From positions 124,001 to 188,000 of the forward strand of contig NZ_JBGGTQ010000001.1 in assembly GCF_041320705.1 (NCBI RefSeq): a stretch of DNA of 64,000 nt, in the 5' to 3' direction. Of the stretch, positions 34,273-42,885 are shown in pieces. The DNA comes from Kineococcus mangrovi. GTDB lineage: Bacteria > Actinomycetota > Actinomycetes > Actinomycetales > Kineococcaceae. Under the pieces are notes generated by a model. It searched no databases and was not told where the DNA came from. It saw only the letters and a program-made list of their open reading frames with translations. Position 1 is the stretch's first letter, and each line of letters starts with the position of its first letter. The translations under genes were made by a program, and so were the position numbers.

Positions 34273-35184
34273 GTGAGCCCCGCACCCACGACCCACTCGC
34301 GCGCCGTCCGCTGGACGACGACGATCGCCGTCGCCGTCGCCGTCCTCATCATCGTCACCGGCGGCATCGTCCGCGTCACCGGTTCCGGGCTCGGCTGCCC
34401 GACGTGGCCGCGCTGCACCGACGACTCCTTCACCTCCGCGACGGCCGCCACCGGTCTGCACGGCGCGATCGAGTTCGGCAACCGGCTGCTGACCACGGTC
34501 ATCTGCGTCGCGGTCGGCGCCGTGATCATCGCCTGCCTGCTGCAGCGGCCGCGCCACCGCGCGCTGCTGTTCTCCGCCTGGGGCCAGTTCGTCGGCGTCC
34601 TGCTCAACGCGGTCGTCGGCGGCATCACCGTCCTGACGGGCCTGAACCCCTACGTGGTGGCCGGGCACTTCCTCGCCGCCATCGCGCTGCTCGTCTCGAC
34701 CACGGTCAGCTACGACATCGCCCACCGCGCCCTCGTCCCGGCCCCCGCCGGGAGCACCCGCCGGCTCGCGCGCTGGCTCGTCGTCGTCACCGGGGTCGTG
34801 GTCGTCGTCGGGACGGTGGTCACCGGTGCGGGTCCGCACCCCGGGGACAGCGCCGAGATCCACCGGATCCCCCTGCACTGGGCGACGGTGACCGTCGTCC
34901 ACGGGGTCTTCGCCGTGGCCGCCCTCGTCCTCGCCGCCGCGGTCGTCGTGGTGGCCCGGCGCGCCGGCGACGACCTCGTCCGCCGCCGCGCCACGGTCCT
35001 GCTCGTGCTGTTCGTCGCGCAGGCCGCGCTCGGCACCTACCAGAGCCTCGACGGCCTGCCCGGTCTGGCCGTCGTCCTGCACCTGCTCGGAGCGGCCCTG
35101 ACCGCGGCCGGGGCGACGCGGGTGCTGCTCGCCGCCCGGTCCACGACCGTCGACCGCCGTGCCCCGGAGGCGTTGGCCGTCTGA
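34273..35184 (+). CDS. ctaA: Haem A synthase, COX15/CtaA family
   Basis: 303 residues, eight hydrophobic helices in two four-helix repeats. GGIVRVTGSGLGCPTWPRC has the family Cys pair; haem-ligand histidines are in GLHGAIEFGNR, VAGHF, TVVHGVFA and VLHLLGA. It oxidises haem O to haem A for the aa3 oxidase coded in this window. GTG start nine bases after the DUF3043 stop, so probably co-transcribed. Confidence 0.93.
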   Translation: MSPAPTTHSRAVRWTTTIAVAVAVLIIVTGGIVRVTGSGLGCPTWPRCTDDSFTSATAATGLHGAIEFGNRLLTTVICVAVGAVIIACLLQRPRHRALLFSAWGQFVGVLLNAVVGGITVLTGLNPYVVAGHFLAAIALLVSTTVSYDIAHRALVPAPAGSTRRLARWLVVVTGVVVVVGTVVTGAGPHPGDSAEIHRIPLHWATVTVVHGVFAVAALVLAAAVVVVARRAGDDLVRRRATVLLVLFVAQAALGTYQSLDGLPGLAVVLHLLGAALTAAGATRVLLAARSTTVDRRAPEALAV

Positions 35185-35223
35185 ACGCGGCCCCCGACCC
35201 TCGCCCCCCGCGTGCCGTGGGAC

Positions 35224-35229
35224 TAGGTT
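35224..35229 (+). promoter_or_regulatory. -10 element (TAGGTT) for the aldo/keto reductase gene, leaderless type
   Basis: TAGGTT, seven bases before ATG 35237, no ribosome site between. Confidence 0.5.
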
Positions 35230-35236
35230 CGCGGCC

Positions 35237-36247
35237 ATGGAGTTCCGACACCTCGGTCGCAGTGGTCTGAAAGTCTCCGAGATCACCTACGGCAACTGGC
35301 TCACCCACGGTTCGCAGGTCGAGAACGAGGCGGCGGTCGCGTGCGTGCACGCCGCCCTCGACGCGGGCATCTCGACGTTCGACACCGCCGACGTCTACGC
35401 CAACACGGCCGCCGAGACGGTCCTCGGCACGGCGCTGAAGGGTCAGCGCCGCGAGAGCCTGGAGATCCTCACCAAGGTCTACTTCCCCACCGGCCCCAAG
35501 GGGCACAACGACTCCGGTCTGTCGCGCAAGCACGTCCTGGAGTCGATCGACGGCTCGCTGCGCCGGCTCGGCACCGACCACGTCGACGTCTACCAGGCCC
35601 ACCGCTGGGACGTCTCGACGCCGGTCGAGGAGACGATGCAGGCGTTCGCGGACGTCGTGCGCGCGGGCAAGGCGCTCTACGTCGGCGTCAGCGAGTGGAC
35701 CGCCGACCAGCTGCGGCAGGGCCACGAGCTGGCCGACGAGCTGGGGTTCCAGCTCATCTCCAACCAGCCGCAGTACTCCGCGCTCTACCGAGTCATCGAG
35801 CCGGAGGTCGTGCCGACCTCTCGCGAGCTCGGCGTCTCGCAGGTCGTCTTCTCCCCCGTCGCCCAGGGCGTGCTGACCGGCAAGTACACCCCGGGCGGTG
35901 CGCCGCCGGAGGGCAGCCGCGCCACCGACGAGAAGGGCGGCAAGCAGATGATCAGCCGCTGGATGCGCGACGACGTGCTGTCGCGGGTCCAGGAGCTGAA
36001 GTCCGTCGCGCGGGAGCTGGAGCTGTCGATGGCCCAGCTCGCCGTGGCGTGGGTGCTGCAGAACGACAACGTCGCGTCGGCGATCATCGGCGCCTCCCGT
36101 CCCGAGCAGGTGCACGAGAACGTCAAGGCGTCCGGGGTGCGGATCCCCGAGGAGCTGCTGCAGCGCATCGACGCCGTCCTCGGCGACGTCGTGGAGCGCG
36201 ACCCGGCCCGCACCGCCGCGACCTCCCCCACCGAACGTCCCTCCTGA
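35237..36247 (+). CDS. Aldo/keto reductase (voltage-gated K+ channel beta-subunit-like)
   Basis: 336 residues forming a TIM barrel. The catalytic tetrad is readable: Asp in FDTADVYAN with its Tyr, Lys in LTKVYFP, His in YQAHRWD. The NADPH site includes SPVAQGVLTGKY and IIGASRPEQ. It reduces carbonyls to alcohols; the natural substrate is unknown. Start ATG 35237 rather than a GTG 26 codons upstream, which would run into ctaA. Confidence 0.92.
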   Translation: MEFRHLGRSGLKVSEITYGNWLTHGSQVENEAAVACVHAALDAGISTFDTADVYANTAAETVLGTALKGQRRESLEILTKVYFPTGPKGHNDSGLSRKHVLESIDGSLRRLGTDHVDVYQAHRWDVSTPVEETMQAFADVVRAGKALYVGVSEWTADQLRQGHELADELGFQLISNQPQYSALYRVIEPEVVPTSRELGVSQVVFSPVAQGVLTGKYTPGGAPPEGSRATDEKGGKQMISRWMRDDVLSRVQELKSVARELELSMAQLAVAWVLQNDNVASAIIGASRPEQVHENVKASGVRIPEELLQRIDAVLGDVVERDPARTAATSPTERPS

Positions 36248-36336
36248 CGCGTCGCCCGGTCCCCCGGGGGTGGGCTCCTGCACGCCGCCGACTCAGCCGG
36301 TGAGCCGGCTGCGTCGGCGGTCCGCACCCCGGGGGG

Positions 36337-36546
36337 TCAGTCGGCGGGGCGCAGCGAGAGCGGTCCGTACACCTTCGCGCCGTCGGCCCACAGGTGGGCG
36401 TTCTCGACACCCTGCGCGCGCAGCCCGCGCCACGTCTCCCCGATCCACACCTCGGCGTCGGCCTGCGTCGGGAAGACCGCGCTCTCCTGCGCGACGGCCC
36501 GGCCCTCGGCGTCCTCGTAGGTCCACGTCCACTGCGTCGCTCTCAC
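36337..36546 (-). CDS. Small conserved actinobacterial protein
   Basis: 69 residues. WTWTYEDAEGRAV, FPTQADAEVWIGETWRGL and KVYGPLSL are familiar from a ubiquitous small protein family of actinobacteria with no known function. It has no signal peptide or membrane segment. GTG 36546 follows TAGCGT by six bases. Confidence 0.75.
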   Translation of the reverse strand: MRATQWTWTYEDAEGRAVAQESAVFPTQADAEVWIGETWRGLRAQGVENAHLWADGAKVYGPLSLRPAD

Positions 36547-36552
36547 GGGTCG

Positions 36553-36558
36553 ACGCTA
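36553..36558 (-). promoter_or_regulatory. -10 element (TAGCGT) for the small conserved gene, leaderless type
   Basis: Minus-strand TAGCGT, six bases before GTG 36546. Confidence 0.5.
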
Positions 36559-36571
36559 CCCGGCCTCCCGG

Positions 36572-38143
36572 CTACCCGGCGCGGTGCTTGGCCACCGAGG
36601 CGTCGTGCGCGCCGTGGTGCCCGCGGGGGTGCTCCTCGTCGCCGTGCTCCCGGCGCAGGAGGTCCACGACGGCGACCACGAGGGCGAGCAGGACGAGGGC
36701 GATCGAGACCCGCAGCCCGTCGGAGAGCGCCTGCCCGAACACGTCCTGCACCTGCGGCGGTGTGCCCTGACCGGCGCCGGCCTGCTCCGCCCGGCCACCG
36801 AGCCCGGCGCCGACGACGGTGGAGAAGAAGATCGAGGTCGTGGCGGCCACGCCGACGGCCGACCCGACGCGCTGCCCCGTCTGCAGCACCCCGCCGGCCA
36901 CCCCCGCCACGCGCGGCGGGACGTCGGCCAGGGCGAGGGTCTGGTTCGGGGAGATGACGAGGCCGGAACCGGCCCCCGCGACGGCCAGGCACGCCGCCAG
37001 CGCGACGGCCCCCGACGTCCCCTGCACGGCGGCGGCGGCGAGGTCGGCCGCCAGCAGACCGGCCGCGACGACGACGAGACCGAGGACGACGACCTTGCGG
37101 CCGCGGGCGGCGACCTGGCGACCACCGATCTGGGCGAACAGCGCCGACAGCACGGCGAAGGGCGTCTGCACGAGCCCGGCCTGCCAGGGGGCCAGACCGA
37201 GCCCGGACTGCAGGTACAACGTCACGACGAGGAAGATGCCGGTGAACCCGGCGAAGTAGGCGATGCCGACGAGGGCGCCGTTGCGGTAGGACCGGGTCCG
37301 CACCAGCTCACCGTCCACGACGGGTCCACGACCGCGCCGACCCTGCCGGCGCTCCCAGGCGACGAAGGCGGCGAGCAGCACCGCGGCCGGCAGCAGGAAC
37401 CACCAGCGCGCCGCGGAGTCCCCCTGCCCGGTGGTCAGGACGAACGGGAGCATGCCCAGGACGGTGGCCGCGGCCAGCAGCAACAGCCCGGGGACGTCCA
37501 GGTGCAGCGTGCCCCGCGCACGGTCCGGGTCCCTGCCGGGCAACCACCTCCACGCCAGCGGGATGAGGACGAGCCCGATGGGGACGTTGACGAGGAACAC
37601 CCCGCGCCAGCCCTCCTGCTCGCCGAAGACCGCCAGGATGGCGCCTCCCAGGAGGGGACCGACGGCGGTCGACAAGCCGACGGTCGTGCCGAAGGCCCCG
37701 AAGGCCCGAGCCCGCTCGGCGCCGCTGAACAGCTGCTGGATGAGCGCGAGGACCTGCGGGTTCACCAGGCCGGCGCTGATGCCCTGCGCGAGCCGGACGA
37801 CGGCCAGTGCGGTGGCCGACTGCACGGCCCCGGCGGCTGCGCTGGTGAGCACGAAACCCGACAGCCCGAGCACGAACATGAGCCGGCGCGAGGAGAGGTC
37901 GCCGATGCGTCCGGACGGGACGAGGACGAGCCCGAACGCCAGGGCGTACCCGGCGACGATCCACTGCACCTGCGAGGAGCCCGCCCCGAGGGAGGACTCG
38001 ATGGAGGGCAGGGCGACGTTGACGATGGAGACGTCGAGCAACGTCATGAACCCCACCACCAGGCACACCGCGAGGGCGCGCCAGCGGTTGGGGTCGGGCG
38101 CCTCGGAGTCGTCGGTGGCGGGGCGCCGGGCCGTGTCGGTCAC
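36572..38143 (-). CDS. MFS drug-efflux type transporter, 14 helices (DHA2 family)
   Basis: 523 residues with fourteen hydrophobic segments. LLDVSIVNVALPSIE is the DHA2 motif D1, GRIGDLSSRRL is motif A, and GPLLGGAI is motif C of antiporters. It probably exports toxic organic compounds with proton exchange. GTG 38143 has GAGGAG four bases upstream. The tail is charged and His-rich. No TetR or MarR regulator adjoins it. Confidence 0.88.
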   Translation of the reverse strand: MTDTARRPATDDSEAPDPNRWRALAVCLVVGFMTLLDVSIVNVALPSIESSLGAGSSQVQWIVAGYALAFGLVLVPSGRIGDLSSRRLMFVLGLSGFVLTSAAAGAVQSATALAVVRLAQGISAGLVNPQVLALIQQLFSGAERARAFGAFGTTVGLSTAVGPLLGGAILAVFGEQEGWRGVFLVNVPIGLVLIPLAWRWLPGRDPDRARGTLHLDVPGLLLLAAATVLGMLPFVLTTGQGDSAARWWFLLPAAVLLAAFVAWERRQGRRGRGPVVDGELVRTRSYRNGALVGIAYFAGFTGIFLVVTLYLQSGLGLAPWQAGLVQTPFAVLSALFAQIGGRQVAARGRKVVVLGLVVVAAGLLAADLAAAAVQGTSGAVALAACLAVAGAGSGLVISPNQTLALADVPPRVAGVAGGVLQTGQRVGSAVGVAATTSIFFSTVVGAGLGGRAEQAGAGQGTPPQVQDVFGQALSDGLRVSIALVLLALVVAVVDLLRREHGDEEHPRGHHGAHDASVAKHRAG

Positions 38144-38218
38144 GGGTCTCCTCGGTCGGGGTTTCGCTGGGGCAACCGTCGAAGCGTCACCCGCGCGGAA
38201 CGACCGCACAACTCGGGA

Positions 38219-39310
38219 CTAGCGGTCGCTCTCGCGCCGCGTCCGGCTCGCCGCGAGCTGCTCGAGGACGCGGCGCGCCCAGCCCGGGCCCTCGTAGACG
38301 AACGCCGTGTACGCCTGGACGAGGGAGGCCCCGGCGTCGAGGCGTTCGGCGACGTCGTCGGCCGTCTCGAGCCCCCCGACCCCGACGAGGACGAGCGAGC
38401 CGCGGGTCCGCGCGGCGAGCCGGCGCAGCACCTCCAGCGACCGCGCCTTGAGCGGCGCCCCGGACAGCCCGCCGCCCCCGGCCGCCTCGACGACCTCGGG
38501 CGGGGTCCGCAGCCCCGCGCGAGCGGTCGTCGTGTTCGTGGCGACGATGCCGTCCAGGCCCAGTTCCAGGGCCAGGTCGGCGACGGCGTCGACGTCCGCG
38601 TCGGACAGGTCCGGGGCGATCTTGACCAGGAGCGGGACGTGCCGGTGGGCCGCGCCGTCGGCGGCCTCGCGCACGGCGGCGAGGACCGGGCGCAGCTTCT
38701 CGACGGCCTGCAGGTCGCGCAGTCCGGGGGTGTTCGGGGAGGAGACGTTGACGACGAGGTAGTCCGCGTAGGGCGCGAGGAGGCGGGCGGAGGTGGCGTA
38801 GTCGGCGGCGGCGCCGGTCTCCCCCACGACCTTGCTCTTGCCGATGTTCACCCCGACGACGACGGGGTGCGCGGGCGGGACGGCGCGGTACTGCCGCAGC
38901 CGCTTCGCGACGACCTCGGCGCCGTCGTTGTTGAACCCCATGCGGTTGACGACGGCGCGGTCGGCGACGAGCCGGTGCAGCCGGGGCTTGGGGTTCCCCG
39001 GCTGCGGCAGCGCCGTGACGGTGCCGACCTCGACGCAGGAGAACCCGAAGTTCCCCAGCGAGGTCAGCCCCGTGGCGTTCTTGTCGAACCCGGCCGCGAG
39101 CCCCAGCGGGGTCGGGAAGTCCAGGCCGAGGACCCGCACCCGCAGCCGGTCGTCGTCGGCGGCGAAGCTGCGGCGCAGCACGTCCGAGGCGACCGGGACG
39201 CGACTGGCGAGCCGCATCCCGGCGAAGGCCCAGCGGTGGGCGACCTCGGCGTCGACGCGGGTGAGCACGTGCCGGTAGAGGGTCTTGTACACGCGTCCGC
39301 TCGCCGCCAC
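38219..39310 (-). CDS. pyrD: Dihydroorotate dehydrogenase (quinone), class 2
   Basis: 363 residues. The N-terminal helix pair for membrane association precedes a FMN TIM barrel; [35 protein letters not shown] (catalytic Ser) and [12 protein letters not shown] are class 2 marks. It oxidises dihydroorotate and reduces menaquinone in pyrimidine synthesis, linking it to the respiratory chain. GTG 39310 follows TAGGGT by six bases. Confidence 0.95.
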   Translation of the reverse strand: MAASGRVYKTLYRHVLTRVDAEVAHRWAFAGMRLASRVPVASDVLRRSFAADDDRLRVRVLGLDFPTPLGLAAGFDKNATGLTSLGNFGFSCVEVGTVTALPQPGNPKPRLHRLVADRAVVNRMGFNNDGAEVVAKRLRQYRAVPPAHPVVVGVNIGKSKVVGETGAAADYATSARLLAPYADYLVVNVSSPNTPGLRDLQAVEKLRPVLAAVREAADGAAHRHVPLLVKIAPDLSDADVDAVADLALELGLDGIVATNTTTARAGLRTPPEVVEAAGGGGLSGAPLKARSLEVLRRLAARTRGSLVLVGVGGLETADDVAERLDAGASLVQAYTAFVYEGPGWARRVLEQLAASRTRRESDR

Positions 39311-39316
39311 GCCAGC

Positions 39317-39322
39317 ACCCTA
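39317..39322 (-). promoter_or_regulatory. -10 element (TAGGGT) for pyrD, leaderless type
   Basis: Minus-strand TAGGGT, six bases before GTG 39310. It lies in the 19-base space after the MFS gene. Confidence 0.5.
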
Positions 39323-39329
39323 ACGGGGG

Positions 39330-40634
39330 TCACTCCAGGGACGAGGTGCGGGTCTCGCGCAGCAGGGCCAGTGAGACGAGGCTCACGACGGCCGTCCCGG
39401 CGAGGTAGTACCCCACCCAGCTGACGTCGTGCGCCGCGGCCAGCCGGACGGCGGTGTAGGGCGCCAGCGAGGCCCCGAGGATCGACCCGGAGTTGAACGC
39501 CAGCGAGGCGCCCGTGTACCGCACGGTCGTCGGGAAGAGCTCGGGCAGGTAGGCCCCGATGGGCCCGAAGACGAGGCCCATGAAGAACAGCCCGGCGCAC
39601 AGCCACACCATGACGAGCCCGGTCCGCCCCGAACCCAGCAGCGGCCCGGTGAGCAGGCCGACGACGGCCCCGCCGACCATCGCGGTCGCCAGCACCGGCC
39701 GGCGCCCGAAGCGGTCCGACAGCCAGCCCGACAGCGGCGTCGCGGCGGCCATGAAGAGGACGGCGACGCACAGCATGAGCAGGAACTGCTGGCGCGAGTA
39801 GTCCAGCGCGGTGGTGCCGTAGCTCAGCGACCACGTGGTCGTGAGGTAGAAGAGCGTGTAGGTCAGCATGACCGAGAACGCCCCGAGGACGACGACCTTG
39901 CCGCTGCGGCGGAACGTCTCGGCCACCGGGACACGCACGCGGCGCTCCTCGGCGAGGGCCTTGGCGAACACCGGGGTCTCGGCCAGGCTCAGCCGGATCC
40001 ACAACCCGAGGACCACGAGCAGGGAGCTCAGCAGGAACGGCACCCGCCACCCCCACGACTGGAAGGTCGCGTCGTCCATCTGCGTCGCGAGCAGGATGAA
40101 CAGGGTGTTGGCCAGGACGAAGCCGAACGGCGCACCGAGCTGAGGGAACATCCCGTACAGGGCGCGCCGGTTCGGCGGGGCGTTCTCCGTCGCGAGCAGC
40201 GCCGCGCCGCCCCACTCCCCGCCGAGGCCGAAACCCTGCCCGAAGCGCAGGACGCACAGCAGCGCCGGGGCGAGGTTGCCCGCGGAGGCGTGCGTGGGCA
40301 GCACCCCGATGAGGACGGTCGAGATGCCCATGACGAGCAGGGCGGCCACGAGGGTCGTCTTGCGGCCCACGCGGTCCCCGAAGTGCCCGAAGAACACCGA
40401 CCCGACGGGCCGGGCGACGAACGCGATGGCGAAGGTCGCCAGCGACGCCAGCGTCGCCGCGGTGTCGTTGTCGGAGGGGAAGAACAGCGCGGGGAACACC
40501 AGCACGGCGGCGGTCGCGTAGACGTAGAAGTCGTAGAACTCGATCGTCGTGCCGATGAGGCTGGCGGCGGCGACCTTGCCGACGGGGTTGGTGGGCGGCG
40601 CGAGGGGTGCGGTCGTGCGGGTCTGACCGGACAT
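39330..40634 (-). CDS. MFS transporter of the metabolite:H+ symporter (MHS) family
   Basis: 434 residues with twelve helices. IGTTIEFYDFYVYATAA at the first helix, GHFGDRVGRKTTL (motif A) and GGEWGGAALLATENAP mark the proline/betaine/shikimate-type MHS subfamily. It imports an organic acid or zwitterion with protons; the substrate is not predictable. ATG 40634 is six bases from AAGG; ATG 40652 has no ribosome site. Confidence 0.88.
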   Translation of the reverse strand: MSGQTRTTAPLAPPTNPVGKVAAASLIGTTIEFYDFYVYATAAVLVFPALFFPSDNDTAATLASLATFAIAFVARPVGSVFFGHFGDRVGRKTTLVAALLVMGISTVLIGVLPTHASAGNLAPALLCVLRFGQGFGLGGEWGGAALLATENAPPNRRALYGMFPQLGAPFGFVLANTLFILLATQMDDATFQSWGWRVPFLLSSLLVVLGLWIRLSLAETPVFAKALAEERRVRVPVAETFRRSGKVVVLGAFSVMLTYTLFYLTTTWSLSYGTTALDYSRQQFLLMLCVAVLFMAAATPLSGWLSDRFGRRPVLATAMVGGAVVGLLTGPLLGSGRTGLVMVWLCAGLFFMGLVFGPIGAYLPELFPTTVRYTGASLAFNSGSILGASLAPYTAVRLAAAHDVSWVGYYLAGTAVVSLVSLALLRETRTSSLE

Positions 40635-40747
40635 GGGGAACCTTCGGGGCATCGCGGGACGGGACGGGCCCCCAGGGGTCCTCCTGGCCGGGCGGTCGAC
40701 ACCCGGTGCGCACCGGGGTCGCCGTCGTCGCTCCCGGGTGTTCCGGC

Positions 40748-40776
40748 AGCTTACGCCGCACCTGCGGAGGGTCCAA
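40748..40776 (-). promoter_or_regulatory. Sigma-70 type promoter for the MHS transporter gene
   Basis: On the minus strand TTGGAC (40776-40771) and TAAGCT (40753-40748) are separated by exactly 17 bases. Transcription would give a leader of about 105 bases. This is the best two-box promoter in the window. Confidence 0.6.
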
Positions 40777-40883
40777 CTCGCGGGACGCGCGTCTCACTCC
40801 GCGAGACGGTCGGGCTCGCCGGTGCGGGCGGGCGCACGGACCGCGTCGAGGACCCGCGTGGCGATCCGCACCCCGACCGGGGT

Positions 40884-41252
40884 TCAGGTGCGGCAGAGGT
40901 CGGACCGGACGAGGAACCGGACCCCGTCGGGCGCCTCGAGGGAGAACCCCGCCCCCCGGCCGGGCACGAGGTCGATGGTCAGTTCCGTGTGCGCCCACAC
41001 CCGGTGCTGCTCCTTCGACATCCACACCCCCACCGTGAACCCCTCGGTGCGTCCGTCCTCGCCGTCGACCGGTGGGACCTCGACGTCGCCGAGGAACTCG
41101 TCCGCGTCCGAGAGGACGAAGTCGCCGTCCGCGAAGCACATGGGGGAACTGCCGTCGCAGCACCCCCCGGACTGGTGGAACATGAGGTCCCCGTGGCGGG
41201 CCCGGAGGCTGCGGAGCTCGGCCGCGGCCTCCGGGGTCAGACCGACGGCCAC
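40884..41252 (-). CDS. DUF779 protein of the aldehyde dehydrogenase operon
   Basis: 122 residues with FHQSGGCCDGSSPMC, a Cys-rich motif that may bind metal, and WAHTELTIDLVPGRGAGFSLE. DUF779 genes lie beside acetaldehyde-type dehydrogenase genes in many bacteria; function unknown. One base separates it from the dehydrogenase stop. Confidence 0.88.
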   Translation of the reverse strand: MAVGLTPEAAAELRSLRARHGDLMFHQSGGCCDGSSPMCFADGDFVLSDADEFLGDVEVPPVDGEDGRTEGFTVGVWMSKEQHRVWAHTELTIDLVPGRGAGFSLEAPDGVRFLVRSDLCRT

Positions 41253-41253
41253 C

Positions 41254-42777
41254 TCAGAAGAAGCCGAGCTTGGACGTCGAGTAGCTGACGAGCAGGTTCT
41301 TCGTCTGCTGGTAGTGGTCGAGCATCATGGCGTGGTTCTCGCGGCCGATGCCCGAGCTCTTGTAGCCACCGAACGCCGCGTGCGCGGGGTAGGAGTGGTA
41401 GTTGTTCGTCCACACCCGCCCGGCCTGGATGCCGCGGCCCATCCGGTAGGCGAGGTGGATGTCCCGCGACCACACCCCGGCCCCGAGGCCGTAGAGCGTG
41501 TCGTTGGCGATCTTCAGCGCGTCGTCCGGGTGGTCGAACCGGGTGACCGAGACGACGGGCCCGAAGATCTCCTCCTGGAAGATCCGCATCGAGTTGTCGC
41601 CCTCGAACACGGTGGGGTTCACGTAGTACCCGCCGGACAGCTCCCCGCCGAGGTCGGCGCGCTCCCCGCCCGTCAGCAGCTTCGCGCCCTCCTTCTTCCC
41701 GATGTCGATGTAGGACAGGATCTTCTCGAGCTGGTCGTTGCTCGCCTGCGCCCCGATCATCGTCTCGGTGTCCAGGGGGTTCCCCTGCTTGACGGCCTTC
41801 GTCCGGTCGAGGGCGTCGCCCAGGAACGTGTCGTAGACGCCGCTCTGGATGAGGGCCCGGGACGGGCACGTGCACACCTCGCCCTGGTTGAGGGCGAACA
41901 TCGTGAACCCCTCGAGGGCCTTGTCGTAGAAGTCGTCACGGGCGGCGGCGACGTCGTCGAAGAACACGTTGGGGCTCTTGCCCCCGAGCTCCAGCGTCAC
42001 CGGGATGAGGTTCTGGCTGGCGTACTGCATGATCAGCCGGCCGGTCGTCGTCTCACCGGTGAAGGCGATCTTGCGGATGCGCGGGTTGGCGGCCAGGGGT
42101 TTGCCGGCCTCGGCACCGAACCCGTTGACGACGTTGACGACCCCCGGGGGCAGCAGGTCCCCGATGAGGTCCATCAGCAGCATGATCGAGGCGGGTGTCT
42201 GCTCGGCCGGCTTGAGGACGACGGCGTTGCCGGCCGCGAGCGCCGGGGCGAGCTTCCAGATCGCCATGAGCAGCGGGAAGTTCCACGGGATGATCTGCCC
42301 GACGACGCCGAGGGGTTCGTGGAAGTGGTAGGCGACGGTGTCGTCGTCGATCTGGGAGATCCCGCCCTCCTGGGCGCGGACGACCCCGGCGAAGTAGCGC
42401 AGGTGGTCCACGACGAGGGGCAGGTCGGCCGCGAGGCACTCGCGGACGGGTTTGCCGTTGTCCCAGGTCTCGGCGACGGCGAGCTTCTCGAGGTTGGCCT
42501 CGACGCGGTCGGCGATGCGGTTCAGGACGAGGGCGCGCTCGGCGACGGACGTGCGGCCCCAGGCCGGGGCCGCGGCGTGCGCGGCGTCCAGGGCGCGTTC
42601 GACGTCGGCGGCCGTGCCGCGGGCGACCTCGGTGAAGGTCTGCCCCGTGACGGGGCTGGGGTTCTCGAAGTACTGCCCCTCGGCGGGCGGTACGCGTTCA
42701 CCGCCGATCCAGTGGTCGTACCGGTCGGCGTACTCGACGACGCTCCCGGCGCGTCCGGGTGCCTCGTAGACCGTCAT
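41254..42777 (-). CDS. NAD-dependent aldehyde dehydrogenase (ExaC/AldB-like)
   Basis: 507 residues. [18 protein letters not shown], the general base in LELGGKSPN and the Cys nucleophile in [11 protein letters not shown] are present; the tandem CTC is typical of the ExaC/AcoD-type acetaldehyde enzymes. It oxidises aldehydes to acids. GGAGG is six bases before the ATG. It forms an operon with DUF779 and faces away from its probable regulator's stop codon; an operator-like repeat lies upstream. Confidence 0.94.
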   Translation of the reverse strand: MTVYEAPGRAGSVVEYADRYDHWIGGERVPPAEGQYFENPSPVTGQTFTEVARGTAADVERALDAAHAAAPAWGRTSVAERALVLNRIADRVEANLEKLAVAETWDNGKPVRECLAADLPLVVDHLRYFAGVVRAQEGGISQIDDDTVAYHFHEPLGVVGQIIPWNFPLLMAIWKLAPALAAGNAVVLKPAEQTPASIMLLMDLIGDLLPPGVVNVVNGFGAEAGKPLAANPRIRKIAFTGETTTGRLIMQYASQNLIPVTLELGGKSPNVFFDDVAAARDDFYDKALEGFTMFALNQGEVCTCPSRALIQSGVYDTFLGDALDRTKAVKQGNPLDTETMIGAQASNDQLEKILSYIDIGKKEGAKLLTGGERADLGGELSGGYYVNPTVFEGDNSMRIFQEEIFGPVVSVTRFDHPDDALKIANDTLYGLGAGVWSRDIHLAYRMGRGIQAGRVWTNNYHSYPAHAAFGGYKSSGIGRENHAMMLDHYQQTKNLLVSYSTSKLGFF

Positions 42778-42800
42778 GGCAGACCTCCGCGGTGAGGGGA

Positions 42801-42820
42801 CGGCGACTGCTCCGTCGCCG
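42801..42820. terminator. Stem-loop between the regulator and aldehyde dehydrogenase genes
   Basis: CGGCGAC-TGCTCC-GTCGCCG, a 7-bp perfect stem, 66 bases past the regulator stop and 24 bases before the dehydrogenase ATG. It may end regulator transcription or act as an operator. Confidence 0.4.
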
Positions 42821-42844
42821 TGGCCCCACCCTGCACCCGCCCGC

Positions 42845-42862
42845 GTTGCACCACCGTTGCAC
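42845..42862. promoter_or_regulatory. Operator candidate upstream of the aldehyde dehydrogenase operon
   Basis: GTTGCAC occurs twice, with starts 11 bases apart (GTTGCAC-CACC-GTTGCAC). It lies 68 bases before the dehydrogenase start and is a likely site for the adjacent GAF/winged-helix regulator. Confidence 0.5.
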
Positions 42863-42885
42863 GCCCGTCGCGCGAGGCCCCGCGC

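Noticed and set aside
40777-40807. Inverted repeats CTCGCGG/CCGCGAG and GTCTC/GAGAC upstream of the MHS transporter gene
   Set aside because: The two pairings compete, the arms are short and GC-rich, and they could be chance; they lie upstream of the good promoter, so a weak operator cannot be excluded.
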